DNA of 64,000 nt from Thermoactinomyces vulgaris (GCF_003688725.1 NZ_REFP01000012.1:1-64000), one strand, 5' to 3'; shown: positions 1 through 8,254, numbered from the stretch's first letter. Notes: generated by a model not told the origin, from the sequence alone. Made by a program: numbers and translations.

Positions 1-275
<275 letters not shown>

Positions 276-320
276 AGTTTGATGTGAACTCTCAAGAATT
301 AACGAGTCATGTCTTCACTC

Positions 321-340
321 TTCAGTTTTCAAGGAACACT
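321..340 (-). promoter_or_regulatory. boxA-like element in rRNA leader
   Basis: The minus strand reads GTTCCTTGAAAACTGAA about 50 nt upstream of the 16S 5' end. It resembles the boxA antitermination element and the conserved leader/spacer sequence of Bacillus rRNA operons, which recruits NusB-S10 antitermination factors. The match was made by eye. Confidence 0.5.
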
Positions 341-358
341 TCATTTCGCTTTATGTTT

Positions 359-374
359 GCCGCTCTCTCGCGGC
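359..374 (-). promoter_or_regulatory. hairpin at start of rRNA leader
   Basis: GCCGC and GCGGC form a perfect five-pair stem around a six-base loop. It lies just downstream of the likely transcription start of the rRNA operon, so it would sit at the very 5' end of the pre-rRNA. Its role is unknown. Confidence 0.4.
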
Positions 375-384
375 GACAAATACG

Positions 385-413
385 ATATTATCACCTTCAC
401 CGACATAAGTCAA
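385..413 (-). promoter_or_regulatory. rRNA operon promoter (sigma-A type)
   Basis: The minus strand has TTGACT (408-413), a 17-base spacer and TAATAT (385-390), giving a start near 378 and about 100 nt of leader before 16S. The sequence upstream of the -35 box is very A/T-rich (around 415-440), as expected for an UP element at an rRNA promoter. Confidence 0.75.
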
Positions 414-433
414 CACTTTTTTAAAAATAAAAT

Positions 434-466
434 CGAAAAAAATGGCGGGGACCTCAAAATCCCCGC
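434..466 (-). terminator. terminator after the OsmC-like gene
   Basis: GCGGGG (445-450) and CCCCGC (461-466) pair on the minus strand and are followed by a run of T residues. It ends the spoIIM-osmC transcript just before the rRNA promoter. Confidence 0.8.
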
Positions 467-481
467 GACCAAGCGGCCAAC

Positions 482-904
482 TCAATCTATTTCATATCTT
501 TTCCCATTGATTTCAAAACTGGAAGAGATCCGGGCATTTAATGAATTGGAAACCGAGCAATACTTCTCAACGGAAAGCTGTACAGCCCGACGGACTTTTT
601 CTTCGGGAAGATCCCCTTTTAACACATAATGCATGTGCACTTTGGTGAAGCGGCGGGGATGATCTTCTGCCCGTTCCCCTTCCACCTCCATTGCGAATCC
701 TTCCACATTTAAACGCATCTTCCGCAGAATATCGACAATATCAATCGCGGAACAGGTTCCTACTGCCGACAAAACCATTTCTGTCGGTCGGGGGCCTTTG
801 TTTTCCCCGCCGACTTCCGGTGCGGCATCCATTGTCACCGTATGTCCGGACGGCGTTTCCGTTTCAAACCGCATCTTTCCTTGCCATGTCACATTCACTT
901 TCAT
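482..904 (-). CDS. OsmC/Ohr-family protein
   Basis: This 140-residue protein belongs to the OsmC/Ohr family of small thiol-dependent peroxidases that detoxify hydroperoxides or act on electrophiles. It has the family layout: an N-terminal beta region with MDAAPEVGG, a first cysteine in GTCSAIDI near residue 51, and a second in EKYCSVSN near residue 118. These two are the expected redox pair. A good Shine-Dalgarno (TAGGAGGAA) precedes the ATG. It starts 11 nt after the SpoIIM-like gene and shares its transcript. The substrate cannot be told from sequence. It is closer to the YhfA-like OsmC branch than to Ohr, which is inferred from the motif wording. Confidence 0.85.
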   Translation of the reverse strand: MKVNVTWQGKMRFETETPSGHTVTMDAAPEVGGENKGPRPTEMVLSAVGTCSAIDIVDILRKMRLNVEGFAMEVEGERAEDHPRRFTKVHMHYVLKGDLPEEKVRRAVQLSVEKYCSVSNSLNARISSSFEINGKRYEID

Positions 905-915
905 TTCTATTCCTC

Positions 916-1533
916 CTAGGATATTCCATATATAATCAAGGCCGCCTCAACAACAGCCGCTAAAAACAGCAGTACCACAATGGCCGTAAGATTGGGCACC
1001 AGCCGGCTTCGAATCCTTTTCCATTCAGCAATGCTGGCCTGCATCCGTTCGCTTGAAAAGACCGATAAAACCCGCCTCAACACTGCCATTCCCAAATGAA
1101 TCCCCAAACCGGCAGCCATAAACAATGCCGGCAATTCCATAATACCATGGGGCAAGATCGACTGGACAAAGATGGCCCAGGGATTTTGTCCCGAATCATG
1201 GGATGCGACGTAAAGGGTGGTTCCCAACAGCATTCCGTTCATCAGCATGGCCGAAAAGGGATAGATTCCGAAAAACAAAGCGCCCAATAAAATGATCATC
1301 ATCGTGGCAAACAAGTTATTCAGAAAGATCGAGACAAATGCATTCAAAAACGTCGGCTGACTTTGGATGGATTGCACCACTTTTTCAATTTCCTCAAACA
1401 CCCCGGCTTGTTTCAGAAAGGTTGTCAACGAATCCCCTTGGAAGTAACCGGTCACGGCACTGGTGACAAACACGACAGCCATCATCGTAAAATATCTTCT
1501 TTCTTCACGAATGGCGGACCACCACTTTTTCAT
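916..1533 (-). CDS. spoIIM: SpoIIM-like membrane protein (DUF95)
   Basis: This 205-residue integral membrane protein resembles stage II sporulation protein M. That protein works in the DMP complex (SpoIID, SpoIIM, SpoIIP) that remodels septal peptidoglycan during engulfment. It has an N-terminal cytoplasmic segment, a first hydrophobic helix, a pair of helices around residues 70-110 with FLNNLFATMMI and LLGALFFGIYPF, the HGIMELPALF motif typical of the family, and a last helix at the C-terminus. An upstream in-frame extension was rejected because AAGGAG lies just before the ATG at 1533. In B. subtilis spoIIM is elsewhere, so its place beside pdaB is unusual. It could be a DUF95 paralogue rather than SpoIIM itself. 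Confidence 0.8.
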   Translation of the reverse strand: MKKWWSAIREERRYFTMMAVVFVTSAVTGYFQGDSLTTFLKQAGVFEEIEKVVQSIQSQPTFLNAFVSIFLNNLFATMMIILLGALFFGIYPFSAMLMNGMLLGTTLYVASHDSGQNPWAIFVQSILPHGIMELPALFMAAGLGIHLGMAVLRRVLSVFSSERMQASIAEWKRIRSRLVPNLTAIVVLLFLAAVVEAALIIYGIS

Positions 1534-1560
1534 ATTTCCACTCCTTTTTATGGACAAACA

Positions 1561-1589
1561 ATCATAACCCTCGTCCTCACGCATACATT
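1561..1589 (+). promoter_or_regulatory. sigma-E-type promoter of pdaB
   Basis: ATCATAA (1561-1567), 14 bases, then CATACATT (1582-1589) fits the mother-cell sigma-E consensus (-35 near TCATA, -10 CATACA-T). It lies 37 nt upstream of the pdaB ATG. Mother-cell expression is consistent with a cortex-related gene. The assignment is by consensus only. Confidence 0.65.
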
Positions 1590-1625
1590 TAGGATAGATG
1601 TTGATTCGGGGGAGGGACCGACACA

Positions 1626-2390
1626 ATGAATTTTTTTCTTGTGCTTTCAGGCAAACGTCTGAAACGGAGTATTCTTATCCTTCTTGTTCTATTCTTTGCA
1701 GCCGGGATCTTTTATGCGGAAAACAAAAACATTCAGGTCTTTGTGCCGCTGGATCCGGGCCCGTCTGCGATTTACAGCGTTGACACAGATAAAAAACAAA
1801 TCGCCTTAACCTTTGATATCAGCTGGGGGGAAGAACGCACCGGCCCCATTTTGGACGTTTTGGAACAAAAAGGGCTGAAAAAAGCGACGTTCTTCTTATC
1901 TTCTCCGTGGGCAGAAAGCCATCCCGACCTGGTCAAACGGATTGTGAACATGGGGTATGAAATCGGAAGCCACGGTCACCGGCATGATAACTACAGCCAA
2001 TACAACGAAGAACAAATTCGCACTCAAATTTTAAAAGCAGACCAGATTTTGCAAAAAGCCACAGGCAAAAAACCGAATCTGATCCGTTTTCCGAACGGGG
2101 ACTTTGACAAAAGGGTCCTCAAGATTGCCGACAGTCTCGGTTATAAAACCATCCAATGGGACACCGATTCCCGCGACTGGATGAATCCCGGGAAAGATGA
2201 AATTGTCAAACGTGTTTTAACCAAAGCCCATCCCGGAGACATCGTTTTGTTGCACGCCAGCGATTCTTGTCGCCAAACCCACGAAGCTTTGCCGGAAATC
2301 ATTGACGGGTTGCGATCGAAAGGATATGAATTTGTCACGGTGTCTGAATTGATCTCCGGCTCCGAGGTGGATACCCAATCCGTTGAATAA
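1626..2390 (+). CDS. pdaB: Polysaccharide deacetylase PdaB
   Basis: This 254-residue NodB-fold deacetylase acts in spore cortex maturation and long-term spore maintenance in Bacillus. A membrane anchor or signal segment spans about residues 13-31. The catalytic domain shows TFDISWG with the first Asp near 64, the metal-binding SHGHRH motif at 115-120, RFPNGDF at 154-160 and VLLHAS with His 210. The length matches B. subtilis PdaB. GGGGAGGG precedes the ATG. It is the first plus-strand gene in the spore cluster, is divergent from the SpoIIM-like gene, has a sigma-E-type promoter, and ends at a terminator shared with kbaA. Confidence 0.93.
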   Translation: MNFFLVLSGKRLKRSILILLVLFFAAGIFYAENKNIQVFVPLDPGPSAIYSVDTDKKQIALTFDISWGEERTGPILDVLEQKGLKKATFFLSSPWAESHPDLVKRIVNMGYEIGSHGHRHDNYSQYNEEQIRTQILKADQILQKATGKKPNLIRFPNGDFDKRVLKIADSLGYKTIQWDTDSRDWMNPGKDEIVKRVLTKAHPGDIVLLHASDSCRQTHEALPEIIDGLRSKGYEFVTVSELISGSEVDTQSVE

Positions 2391-2435
2391 CGTTGCACCT
2401 ACATAAGCATAGCATAAGATCAGCGTTTTCCCCAT

Positions 2436-2490
2436 GAAAAAAGAGTCGATTCCGTTCGCTTGAACGGCAACCGACTCCTTTATTTTTTCT
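2436..2490. terminator. bidirectional terminator between pdaB and kbaA
   Basis: GAGTCG (2443-2448) pairs with CGACTC (2472-2477), with an inner CCGTTC/GAACGG stem. The hairpin is flanked by an A run on the left and T-rich sequence on the right, so it can stop both pdaB and kbaA. The T-rich arm overlaps the last codons of kbaA. Confidence 0.85.
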
Positions 2491-3142
2491 TTTTCTGTTT
2501 ATGGGTGTTTTTTACACCGGCCTTCGTGCTCTTGGCAAACTTCCCCTTCTTCCCCCTTTCAGCGGGCGAAGGTTGCACCCACCGGTGCAGCTGCAAAATT
2601 TGCCATGCATTGCAAACCAAAAGAACCAACACCGTGTGCATTATGATCAGAAGCGGGACTTCCCCTTCCTTGGGATTGATGGAAGGAATCGCTTCAATCG
2701 TTGTTGCGGCGATGACAAAAAAAAGCGTGGGTATGTATGCGCTTTGATTCGTCCACTTTTGTTTCAGACCGGCAATCAGGATGGCCGACAAAACAATGAC
2801 CGTGGGAACGAGCAAGTGGAGCCAGAATTCTTCTCCCTGATATTTCGCGAAATTCAAGTACAGCAAATTTCCGGTCAGAATCAGGATCAATAAAAGCATC
2901 ACCGTGTCATAAACTGTCTTTTTTCTTAACAACCCCTTGGCCAACCAATTAAACACCAGATAGGCAAAGAAGCCGAGTTCCGCAACGGCAGCCAGGGTCA
3001 AGCCAAGCAAAAGCTGACTGGTCAAGGAACCGAACAACACTTCACCCGCCGCCTGTTCAAAAAGAAAACCCAAAATAATTGCCGTAACACATCCGAGGAT
3101 CAGTGTCGAGAAAAACCAATAAATCAATTTCCTTAAAGTCAT
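2480..3142 (-). CDS. kbaA: KinB-signalling pathway activator KbaA
   Basis: This 220-residue membrane protein has about six hydrophobic segments (roughly residues 8-28, 38-66, 76-100, 107-127, 135-151 and 163-182). It matches KbaA, which is needed for KinB sensor-kinase activity in the sporulation phosphorelay. Its position between gerD and pdaB is the same as in B. subtilis. AGGAGAGA precedes the ATG. The C-terminal ~35 residues are hydrophilic and end in a lysine run encoded by the T-rich side of the shared terminator. Sequence conservation of KbaA is modest, so the identification relies partly on synteny. Confidence 0.88.
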   Translation of the reverse strand: MTLRKLIYWFFSTLILGCVTAIILGFLFEQAAGEVLFGSLTSQLLLGLTLAAVAELGFFAYLVFNWLAKGLLRKKTVYDTVMLLLILILTGNLLYLNFAKYQGEEFWLHLLVPTVIVLSAILIAGLKQKWTNQSAYIPTLFFVIAATTIEAIPSINPKEGEVPLLIIMHTVLVLLVCNAWQILQLHRWVQPSPAERGKKGKFAKSTKAGVKNTHKQKKKK

Positions 3143-3207
3143 AACGGTCTCTCCTGTTTTGTTTTCTTAACCGATTGTACCAAAATTGATTCTGATTTGA
3201 CAGTCAG

Positions 3208-3237
3208 GCATAAAGCCTCCGGCAAACTCGCATATTA
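3208..3237 (+). promoter_or_regulatory. sigma-G-type promoter of gerD
   Basis: GCATA (3208-3212), an 18-base spacer and CATATTA (3231-3237) match the forespore sigma-G/sigma-F pattern (-35 G-ATA, -10 CATNNTA). gerD is a sigma-G gene in B. subtilis. A TTGACA also occurs at 3197-3202, but no matching sigma-A -10 box follows at the right distance. Confidence 0.6.
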
Positions 3238-3274
3238 AAAAAGAGTAAGCTCGCGAAACGGAGGAACAAAGAAG

Positions 3275-3892
3275 ATGCAGAAGATAAAATGGATCGTAGC
3301 AATCATCCTTCCTGTGTTGACGGTCGTATCATGCAGTTCCAATCAGTCCCAGCCATCCGAGCCGGATTATCAAAAAATCAAGGAAATCACGCTGGACGTA
3401 TTGCATACGGGAGAAGGAAAAAAAGTGCTGGAGGATCTGATGCAGGAGCCTGAATTCAAACAAAAAATCATGATGAAATCGCAAGAAATGGAAAAGGCTC
3501 TGGCCCAATCCCTTACCGATGCCAAAATGAAAAAAGAGTGGGAAACCATTTTGCAAAAGCCGGAAGTGGCCAACAATTTGTTTCAGGTCACGGAAGAACA
3601 AAACAAAAAGCTGATGAAAACCTTGTTGAAAGACCCGGAATATCAAAAAATGCTGATCGAGATCTTCAAAGATCCGCAAATGTCCAATCAAATCCTGAAA
3701 ATCCTGAAAAGCCAGCAATACCGGGAAGAAACCAAAAAAATCATGGAAGAACTGATCCAAGTGCCGAGCATTCAGAAAAAGCTCGGTGAACAAGCCCAAA
3801 GCAAAAAACAAGACAGTCAAGAAGGCGGCGGTGAAGACGAAGGCGAACAAGGTGGCGGCGGCAATCAGGAAGGCGGACAGTCCCAACAATAA
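3275..3892 (+). CDS. gerD: Spore germination lipoprotein GerD
   Basis: This 205-residue lipoprotein matches GerD, which organises nutrient germinant receptors into a cluster (the germinosome) in the spore inner membrane. It begins with a lipoprotein signal whose lipobox VVSC puts the modified cysteine near residue 20. A helical, Lys/Glu-rich core follows (residues ~30-170) with recurring DPEYQK / DPQMSN / EPEFKQ-type segments. The tail is a low-complexity Gly/Glu/Gln-rich stretch. The tail is longer in Gly and Glu than I would expect for Bacillus. GGAGG lies upstream of the ATG. It converges on mrp. Confidence 0.93.
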   Translation: MQKIKWIVAIILPVLTVVSCSSNQSQPSEPDYQKIKEITLDVLHTGEGKKVLEDLMQEPEFKQKIMMKSQEMEKALAQSLTDAKMKKEWETILQKPEVANNLFQVTEEQNKKLMKTLLKDPEYQKMLIEIFKDPQMSNQILKILKSQQYREETKKIMEELIQVPSIQKKLGEQAQSKKQDSQEGGGEDEGEQGGGGNQEGGQSQQ

Positions 3893-3896
3893 TGAA

Positions 3897-3916
3897 GAGG
3901 CGGTGAAAACCGCCTC
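3897..3916. terminator. short hairpin between gerD and mrp
   Basis: GAGGCGGT and ACCGCCTC form an eight-pair stem with a four-base loop in the 27-base gap between two convergent genes. There is no long T run on either side, so termination would be weak or factor-assisted. Confidence 0.5.
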
Positions 3917-3919
3917 CCG

Positions 3920-5008
3920 TTATCCGGCAACCGGTGCCTTTTCCAACAATTTTTCAGCCAAATCCCCGTACCTTTTGCCATTGGGGTGATCGGCATCATA
4001 GATCGCCGGGGCAAAATCCGGATCATCCATGTCTTTATACTCCGGAGCCCCGAGCGGAATCTGGGCCAACAGATCCACTTTTAACTCTTCGGCCAACTTC
4101 TTGCCTCCGCCGTGGCCGAAGACGTATTCCCGCTCCCCGTATTTATTTTGGTACCAGGACATGTTCTCGACGACGCCGAGAAGCTCATGTTTGGTCGTAT
4201 TCAGTGCCATGGCACCTGCCCGTGCAGCAACAAACGCCGCCGTTGCGTGGGGAGTCGTCACGAGGATTTCTTTGCTTTGCGGGATCATTTGGTGAATGTC
4301 CAGCGCCACGTCCCCCGTTCCCGGAGGCAAATCGATCAACAAATAATCAAGGTCTCCCCAGTAAACTTCACTGAAGAAGTTTCTCAGCATTTTCCCCAAC
4401 ATGGGTCCGCGCCAAACCACCGGCGAATTGTCTTGAACAAAAAATCCCATGGACATGACTTTCACGCCGAAACGTTCCACAGGCAAAATCATCTCACCAA
4501 TCACCACGGGACGCGTTTCGATGCCCATCATGTCCGGAACGCTGAATCCGTATATATCGGCATCAATAATGCCCACTTTTTTCCCTTTCCGGGCCAATGC
4601 CACGGCCAGATTCACGGTCACGGTCGATTTTCCGACACCGCCTTTTCCGCTGGACACGGCGATAAACTGCGTGTTGGAGGAAGGATCCAACAACGGGGGA
4701 ACCTGGCTCTGGCGGTCTTTCTGTCCTTCCTGGCGCAAACTTGCCGCCAGTTTTTGCCGTTCTTCATCCGTCATCGATCCGAAGCGCACATTCACCTTTT
4801 CGGCTCCCAGCTGATAAATGGCCTTCTCCACATCTTCCTGGATTTTAAATTTTAAAGGGCAACCCTGAATGGTCAAAATTACATCCAGCGAGACTTCTTT
4901 CCCTTTTATCCGGATATTTCGAATCATGTCCAATTCGACAAGACTTCGGTTAATTTCAGGATCTTTCACATTTTTTAATGCTTCTAATATTTTTTCCTGG
5001 GTTAGCAT
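3920..5008 (-). CDS. mrp: Mrp/NBP35-family ATP-binding protein (SalA-like)
   Basis: This 362-residue protein has an N-terminal MIP18/DUF59 domain (about residues 3-75) and a Mrp-type P-loop ATPase domain with SGKGGVGKST at ~120-129, a DADIYG switch and DLPPGTGD. The family carries or transfers iron-sulfur clusters, and in Bacillus the orthologue SalA also affects gene regulation. The CxxC motif that usually bridges a cluster near the C-terminus is absent: after ENMSW the sequence reads YQNKYGERE with no cysteine. A GTG nine bases upstream was rejected because it lies inside the GAGGTG Shine-Dalgarno; the ATG at 5008 has correct spacing. It sits between gerD and cwlD as in B. subtilis salA. 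Confidence 0.92.
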   Translation of the reverse strand: MLTQEKILEALKNVKDPEINRSLVELDMIRNIRIKGKEVSLDVILTIQGCPLKFKIQEDVEKAIYQLGAEKVNVRFGSMTDEERQKLAASLRQEGQKDRQSQVPPLLDPSSNTQFIAVSSGKGGVGKSTVTVNLAVALARKGKKVGIIDADIYGFSVPDMMGIETRPVVIGEMILPVERFGVKVMSMGFFVQDNSPVVWRGPMLGKMLRNFFSEVYWGDLDYLLIDLPPGTGDVALDIHQMIPQSKEILVTTPHATAAFVAARAGAMALNTTKHELLGVVENMSWYQNKYGEREYVFGHGGGKKLAEELKVDLLAQIPLGAPEYKDMDDPDFAPAIYDADHPNGKRYGDLAEKLLEKAPVAG

Positions 5009-5053
5009 GGCTGACACCTCAATCGAAAGCGATTTCTTGTCTATTATAACACA

Positions 5054-5785
5054 CTACTGATCAACGATTGGAGGTGGTTCTTTTCCTGTGTAATATTGGA
5101 GAATCCCCAGATAAATGGATGCCGCCACTTTTTTTTGGTACTCCGGCTGCGACAAAAGTTCGGCTTCCGCGGGGTTGGACAAAAACCCAACCTCCACCAA
5201 AGCCGTCGGAACCGGGGAATGATTCAAAATATACACATCCCCTTTTTGTTTCGCCAAACGCTTGGTGTTGCCCAGCTGTTTCACCAATTCAGACTGGATA
5301 AAAACCGCCAGCCTTTTGTTTTCTTCTTTCGCCGGATGATAGAACGTTTGGGCTCCTGACCATTTGGGCGAAGGAATGGCATTCAAATGGATGCTGATCA
5401 AAGCATCCGCTTTTTTCTCTTTGACCAAATGAATCCGGCGCATGAGATCCTCTGCTTTCCGGGAACGGAGCCTGCCTGTGTCCGGGGAAGCCAGATCCCG
5501 GTCACTCTCCCGGGTCAGATAAACCAAGGCCCCTGCTTCTTGCAAATAATCCCGCAAATAAAAAACCATTTGCAATGTGATGTCTTTTTCGATGAGCCCG
5601 GACTCGCTGACCGCTCCCCCGTCCGCTCCCCCGTGCCCGGCATCCAATACAATGACTTTTCCGTTTAATGGCATGGACCATGTGGATACAATAAGATTTT
5701 TCGACATGAAAAACAAAGCCGGCAACAGGAGCAAAAGCAAAACGATTCCCGCCCACACCCAATGTTCTTTCAACCATTTTTCCAT
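5054..5785 (-). CDS. cwlD: N-acetylmuramoyl-L-alanine amidase CwlD
   Basis: This 243-residue Amidase_3 enzyme cleaves the lactyl-amide bond of peptidoglycan. It acts with PdaA to make muramic-delta-lactam in the spore cortex, which is required for germination. An N-terminal membrane segment (about 12-27) exports it. Zinc ligands are visible as His 51 in DAGHGG, Glu 66 in GLIEKD and His 133 in SIHLNA, with the catalytic Glu 198 in ALVEVGF. The length agrees with B. subtilis CwlD. It lies upstream of mrp, 45 bases apart, and downstream of the YbaK-position gene. Confidence 0.95.
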   Translation of the reverse strand: MEKWLKEHWVWAGIVLLLLLLPALFFMSKNLIVSTWSMPLNGKVIVLDAGHGGADGGAVSESGLIEKDITLQMVFYLRDYLQEAGALVYLTRESDRDLASPDTGRLRSRKAEDLMRRIHLVKEKKADALISIHLNAIPSPKWSGAQTFYHPAKEENKRLAVFIQSELVKQLGNTKRLAKQKGDVYILNHSPVPTALVEVGFLSNPAEAELLSQPEYQKKVAASIYLGILQYYTGKEPPPIVDQ

Positions 5786-5862
5786 CCATTTCGCCTCACT
5801 TGATTAAACCTGTCTATCTTCATGTATATGGGCGAAACGGACAGTTATGTACTAACCATCGC

Positions 5863-6387
5863 TCACTCACTCCAGCCTTGCTGGAACCAGATGCGGCTCA
5901 ATTCTTCCAGCAAAATCATCACCGATTGCACATTCCATTCATCCAACCACCGGAAGATGGAAAATTCCTTCACCAGTTGATCCGTCAATTGGCGGCATAT
6001 TTTTTCGCGGTTGGTGATAAAAACATCCACCGGGTCGTTTTGGGTGACGATCAGGCAAAGCGATTCGGACAGAGAAATCGTTTTCTGCTCCGGTTGGTTG
6101 TTTTGGGGAGTACGGGAAGCAGCATCAACCGGTTGGGAAAACGTCACTTTTCGCCTCCCCGCCTTTTTCCGCTCGATCATCCCGGCCGCATATGATTCAA
6201 AAACCATGCGGTACACCAATTCCAACAACATAATTTTGCGCAACTCGGGCCAATAATGGGTAAACGGGTCCACAAAATCTTCCTTGATTTTTTTCAATTG
6301 GGACCAGGGAAACTGATTCAATGCTTTTAACCGAATTTGTTCTTCTCTTTTAATCTGCCATTCATCCCAGTAAAAAATTTGTGCCAC
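5863..6387 (-). CDS. Hypothetical protein at the YbaK position
   Basis: This 174-residue soluble protein has no clear catalytic motif. It starts at GTG (6387) behind AAAGGAG. It is rich in Trp, Glu, Gln and Arg, with predicted helices at both ends (YWDEWQIKREEQIRLKAL and LVKEFSIFRWLDEW) and a polar, low-conservation middle (residues ~75-105). In B. subtilis the gene in this place upstream of cwlD is ybaK (DUF2521), which is somewhat shorter. The C-terminal aromatic motif (IWFQQGW) vaguely recalls YbaK, so a diverged YbaK is a reasonable guess but is not shown by the sequence. Confidence 0.6.
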   Translation of the reverse strand: MAQIFYWDEWQIKREEQIRLKALNQFPWSQLKKIKEDFVDPFTHYWPELRKIMLLELVYRMVFESYAAGMIERKKAGRRKVTFSQPVDAASRTPQNNQPEQKTISLSESLCLIVTQNDPVDVFITNREKICRQLTDQLVKEFSIFRWLDEWNVQSVMILLEELSRIWFQQGWSE

Positions 6388-6536
6388 CGGTGGTTTGCTC
6401 CTTTGTCCAAACTCTCTTTTTCTTCATTCTTGACAAAGAAACGTAAGAAAAAACAAGAACCGGGAAAGAATAGCAGATTGCCTCCGGAAAGAAAAGCGGA
6501 TCCAACCTCTGTGGATTCCGGGCAAATCATCCTGGC

Positions 6537-7352
6537 TCAGCCGAAAGTGACATCCAAAATCATCATCACAACAAATCCGGCCATCAAGCTCATGGAGGCC
6601 AGGTCTTTATTCCCTCTTTCCTGCGAGCTTGGAATCACTTCTTCCGCCACCACAAAGATCATCGCGCCCGCCGCAAAACCTAAGGCATAGGGCAACAGCG
6701 ACCCGATGAACGTGACAAAAAATGCGCCGATGACGGCGGCAACGGGTTCAACCATTCCCGAGAACTGTCCGTAGAAAAAACTCTTTCTGCGGGACATTCC
6801 TTCTCCCCTGAGCGGCATGGAAACCGCAATTCCTTCGGGGAAATTTTGGATTCCAATCCCGACGGCAAGTGTCACGGCGGCTGCCAGAGAAGCTTCCGTT
6901 CCCCCGCCTGCGATGGAGCCGAAAGCAACCCCCACCGCCAGTCCCTCGGGAATGTTGTGCAACGTGATGGCAAGCACCAACAAGGTGCTTTTTTTCACTT
7001 CCTTTGAAAGATAACCTTCCGCTTGGCCGAGGGGCGCGTTTGGGTGGAGATGGGGCAATATTTTATCGATGGCCCCCAAAAAAAACCCGCCGGCCATAAA
7101 ACCGGTTGCCGCCGGGAACCAATCGGCAATCGCATGGCCCCGGGACATTTCAATGGCCGGGGACAACAGCGACCAATAACTGGCGGCAATCATCACGCCT
7201 CCTGCAAACCCCAACATGCTGTCCATCAACTTTTCGTTGAACGTCTTGGTAAAAAAAACCAGAGAAGCTCCCAATGCGGTCATGAACCAGGTGAACAACG
7301 TGGCAATCAAAGCCTGCATCACCGGATGAAGATCATAAAACGCGTCAAACAT
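6537..7352 (-). CDS. ZIP-family divalent metal transporter
   Basis: This 271-residue membrane protein has about eight hydrophobic helices and belongs to the ZIP (ZupT/GufA-like) family, which imports zinc and other divalent metals. The metal-site motifs are HNIPEG (His ~132) in helix 4 and NFPEG (~170) in helix 5, with a further acidic EEVIP motif near the end. A loop between helices 3 and 4 carries HLHPN, a likely metal-binding segment. A TTG four codons upstream is too close to AAAGGAG, so the ATG at 7352 is preferred. B. subtilis has no such gene here, so it is part of the accessory stretch. Confidence 0.9.
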   Translation of the reverse strand: MFDAFYDLHPVMQALIATLFTWFMTALGASLVFFTKTFNEKLMDSMLGFAGGVMIAASYWSLLSPAIEMSRGHAIADWFPAATGFMAGGFFLGAIDKILPHLHPNAPLGQAEGYLSKEVKKSTLLVLAITLHNIPEGLAVGVAFGSIAGGGTEASLAAAVTLAVGIGIQNFPEGIAVSMPLRGEGMSRRKSFFYGQFSGMVEPVAAVIGAFFVTFIGSLLPYALGFAAGAMIFVVAEEVIPSSQERGNKDLASMSLMAGFVVMMILDVTFG

Positions 7353-7533
7353 GGCGAAAAGCAAACTCCTTTATGCGTTTTACTTAATAAATCCCCGAAA
7401 AATCATGAAGGTATTCCTGCTTTAACAAAGAACAAACACCGATGTTCCACACAGAAACCTTTTGTTTGAAGAAGAATTTAATGATAAAACCGTCTCTCAA
7501 TTTTTTGTTTTATGCCGTGAGGAGGGAAATGCA

Positions 7534-8254
7534 ATGTCGGGGATTCAAGCGGTGATTTTTGACTTGGATGGCACACTGATTGACAGCGAGCCCAATTATT
7601 TTGAAGCGGAGAAAAAGTTGTTGGCGGAATACGGAATCACCGGTTTTGACTTTGAGATGAAAAAGCCGTATGTGGGCATCAGCACAAAAGAAATGCTGGA
7701 AGATTTGAATAAAAAGTACCCTTTTTCAGATCCCGTCGATGTGTTGATCGAGAAAAAGAACAGGGTTTACACACGTTTTTCCTGTAATGAAAAAGTTTTT
7801 GCACATCCTTCAGGAAAACAAGGTTCCATTGGCCCTGGTTTCGGGGTCTTCACCGGACATCATTGAGGAGATCTTGTCGGTGACCCGGTTGTCCCCTTTC
7901 TTCGATGCGGTGGTTTCTTCGGAAAATGTCAAGAAAGGCAAGCCGGAACCGGATGTGTTTTTGGAAGCCGCCAGACAGCTCGCCATCCGCCCGGAACACT
8001 GTTTGGTGGTGGAGGATTCCCCATACGGGGTTGAGGCCGCCAAACGGGCCGGAATGTATTGTGTGGCGATTCCTTATCTGGCGGAAAAGCCTTTGCCTGA
8101 CGGTTTCCAAAAAGCCGATTACCTTGTCAAAGAGGGAATGCGCTGTTTTTCGGCTGAAAAAACTTTTGCGTGGTTGAGACAAATCGCCATTCTTCATGAG
8201 AAATCAAAGGGAACTCCTTTGGAGCAAGGAAGTTCTTTTAATACGTTCCCCTGA
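7534..8254 (+). pseudogene. Frameshifted HAD-family phosphatase (PgmB-like)
   Basis: Two overlapping frames together spell one HAD-superfamily hydrolase of the beta-phosphoglucomutase-like group. The first (from ATG 7534, behind GAGGAGGG) carries the nucleophile motif FDLDGTLIDSE and the helical cap. The second (readable from about 7770, ending 8254) carries motif II LVSGS, the motif III lysine in KKGKPEPD and the motif IV acids in VVEDSPYG. The switch from frame 1 to frame 2 falls between about 7766 and 7790, near runs of A and T. One extra base would explain it, and a few residues around the usual P-x-PGV site also seem missing. It converges on katA with a 20-base gap. A sequencing error is possible. 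Confidence 0.85.

Noticed and set aside
3197-3230. Sigma-A promoter for gerD using TTGACA at 3197-3202
   Set aside because: No -10-like hexamer follows at 16-18 bases; the sigma-G pattern fits better.
3329-3889. 186-codon minus-strand frame opposite gerD
   Set aside because: It is the Phe/Leu-rich mirror of a Lys/Glu-rich gene; gerD has a lipobox, promoter and synteny.
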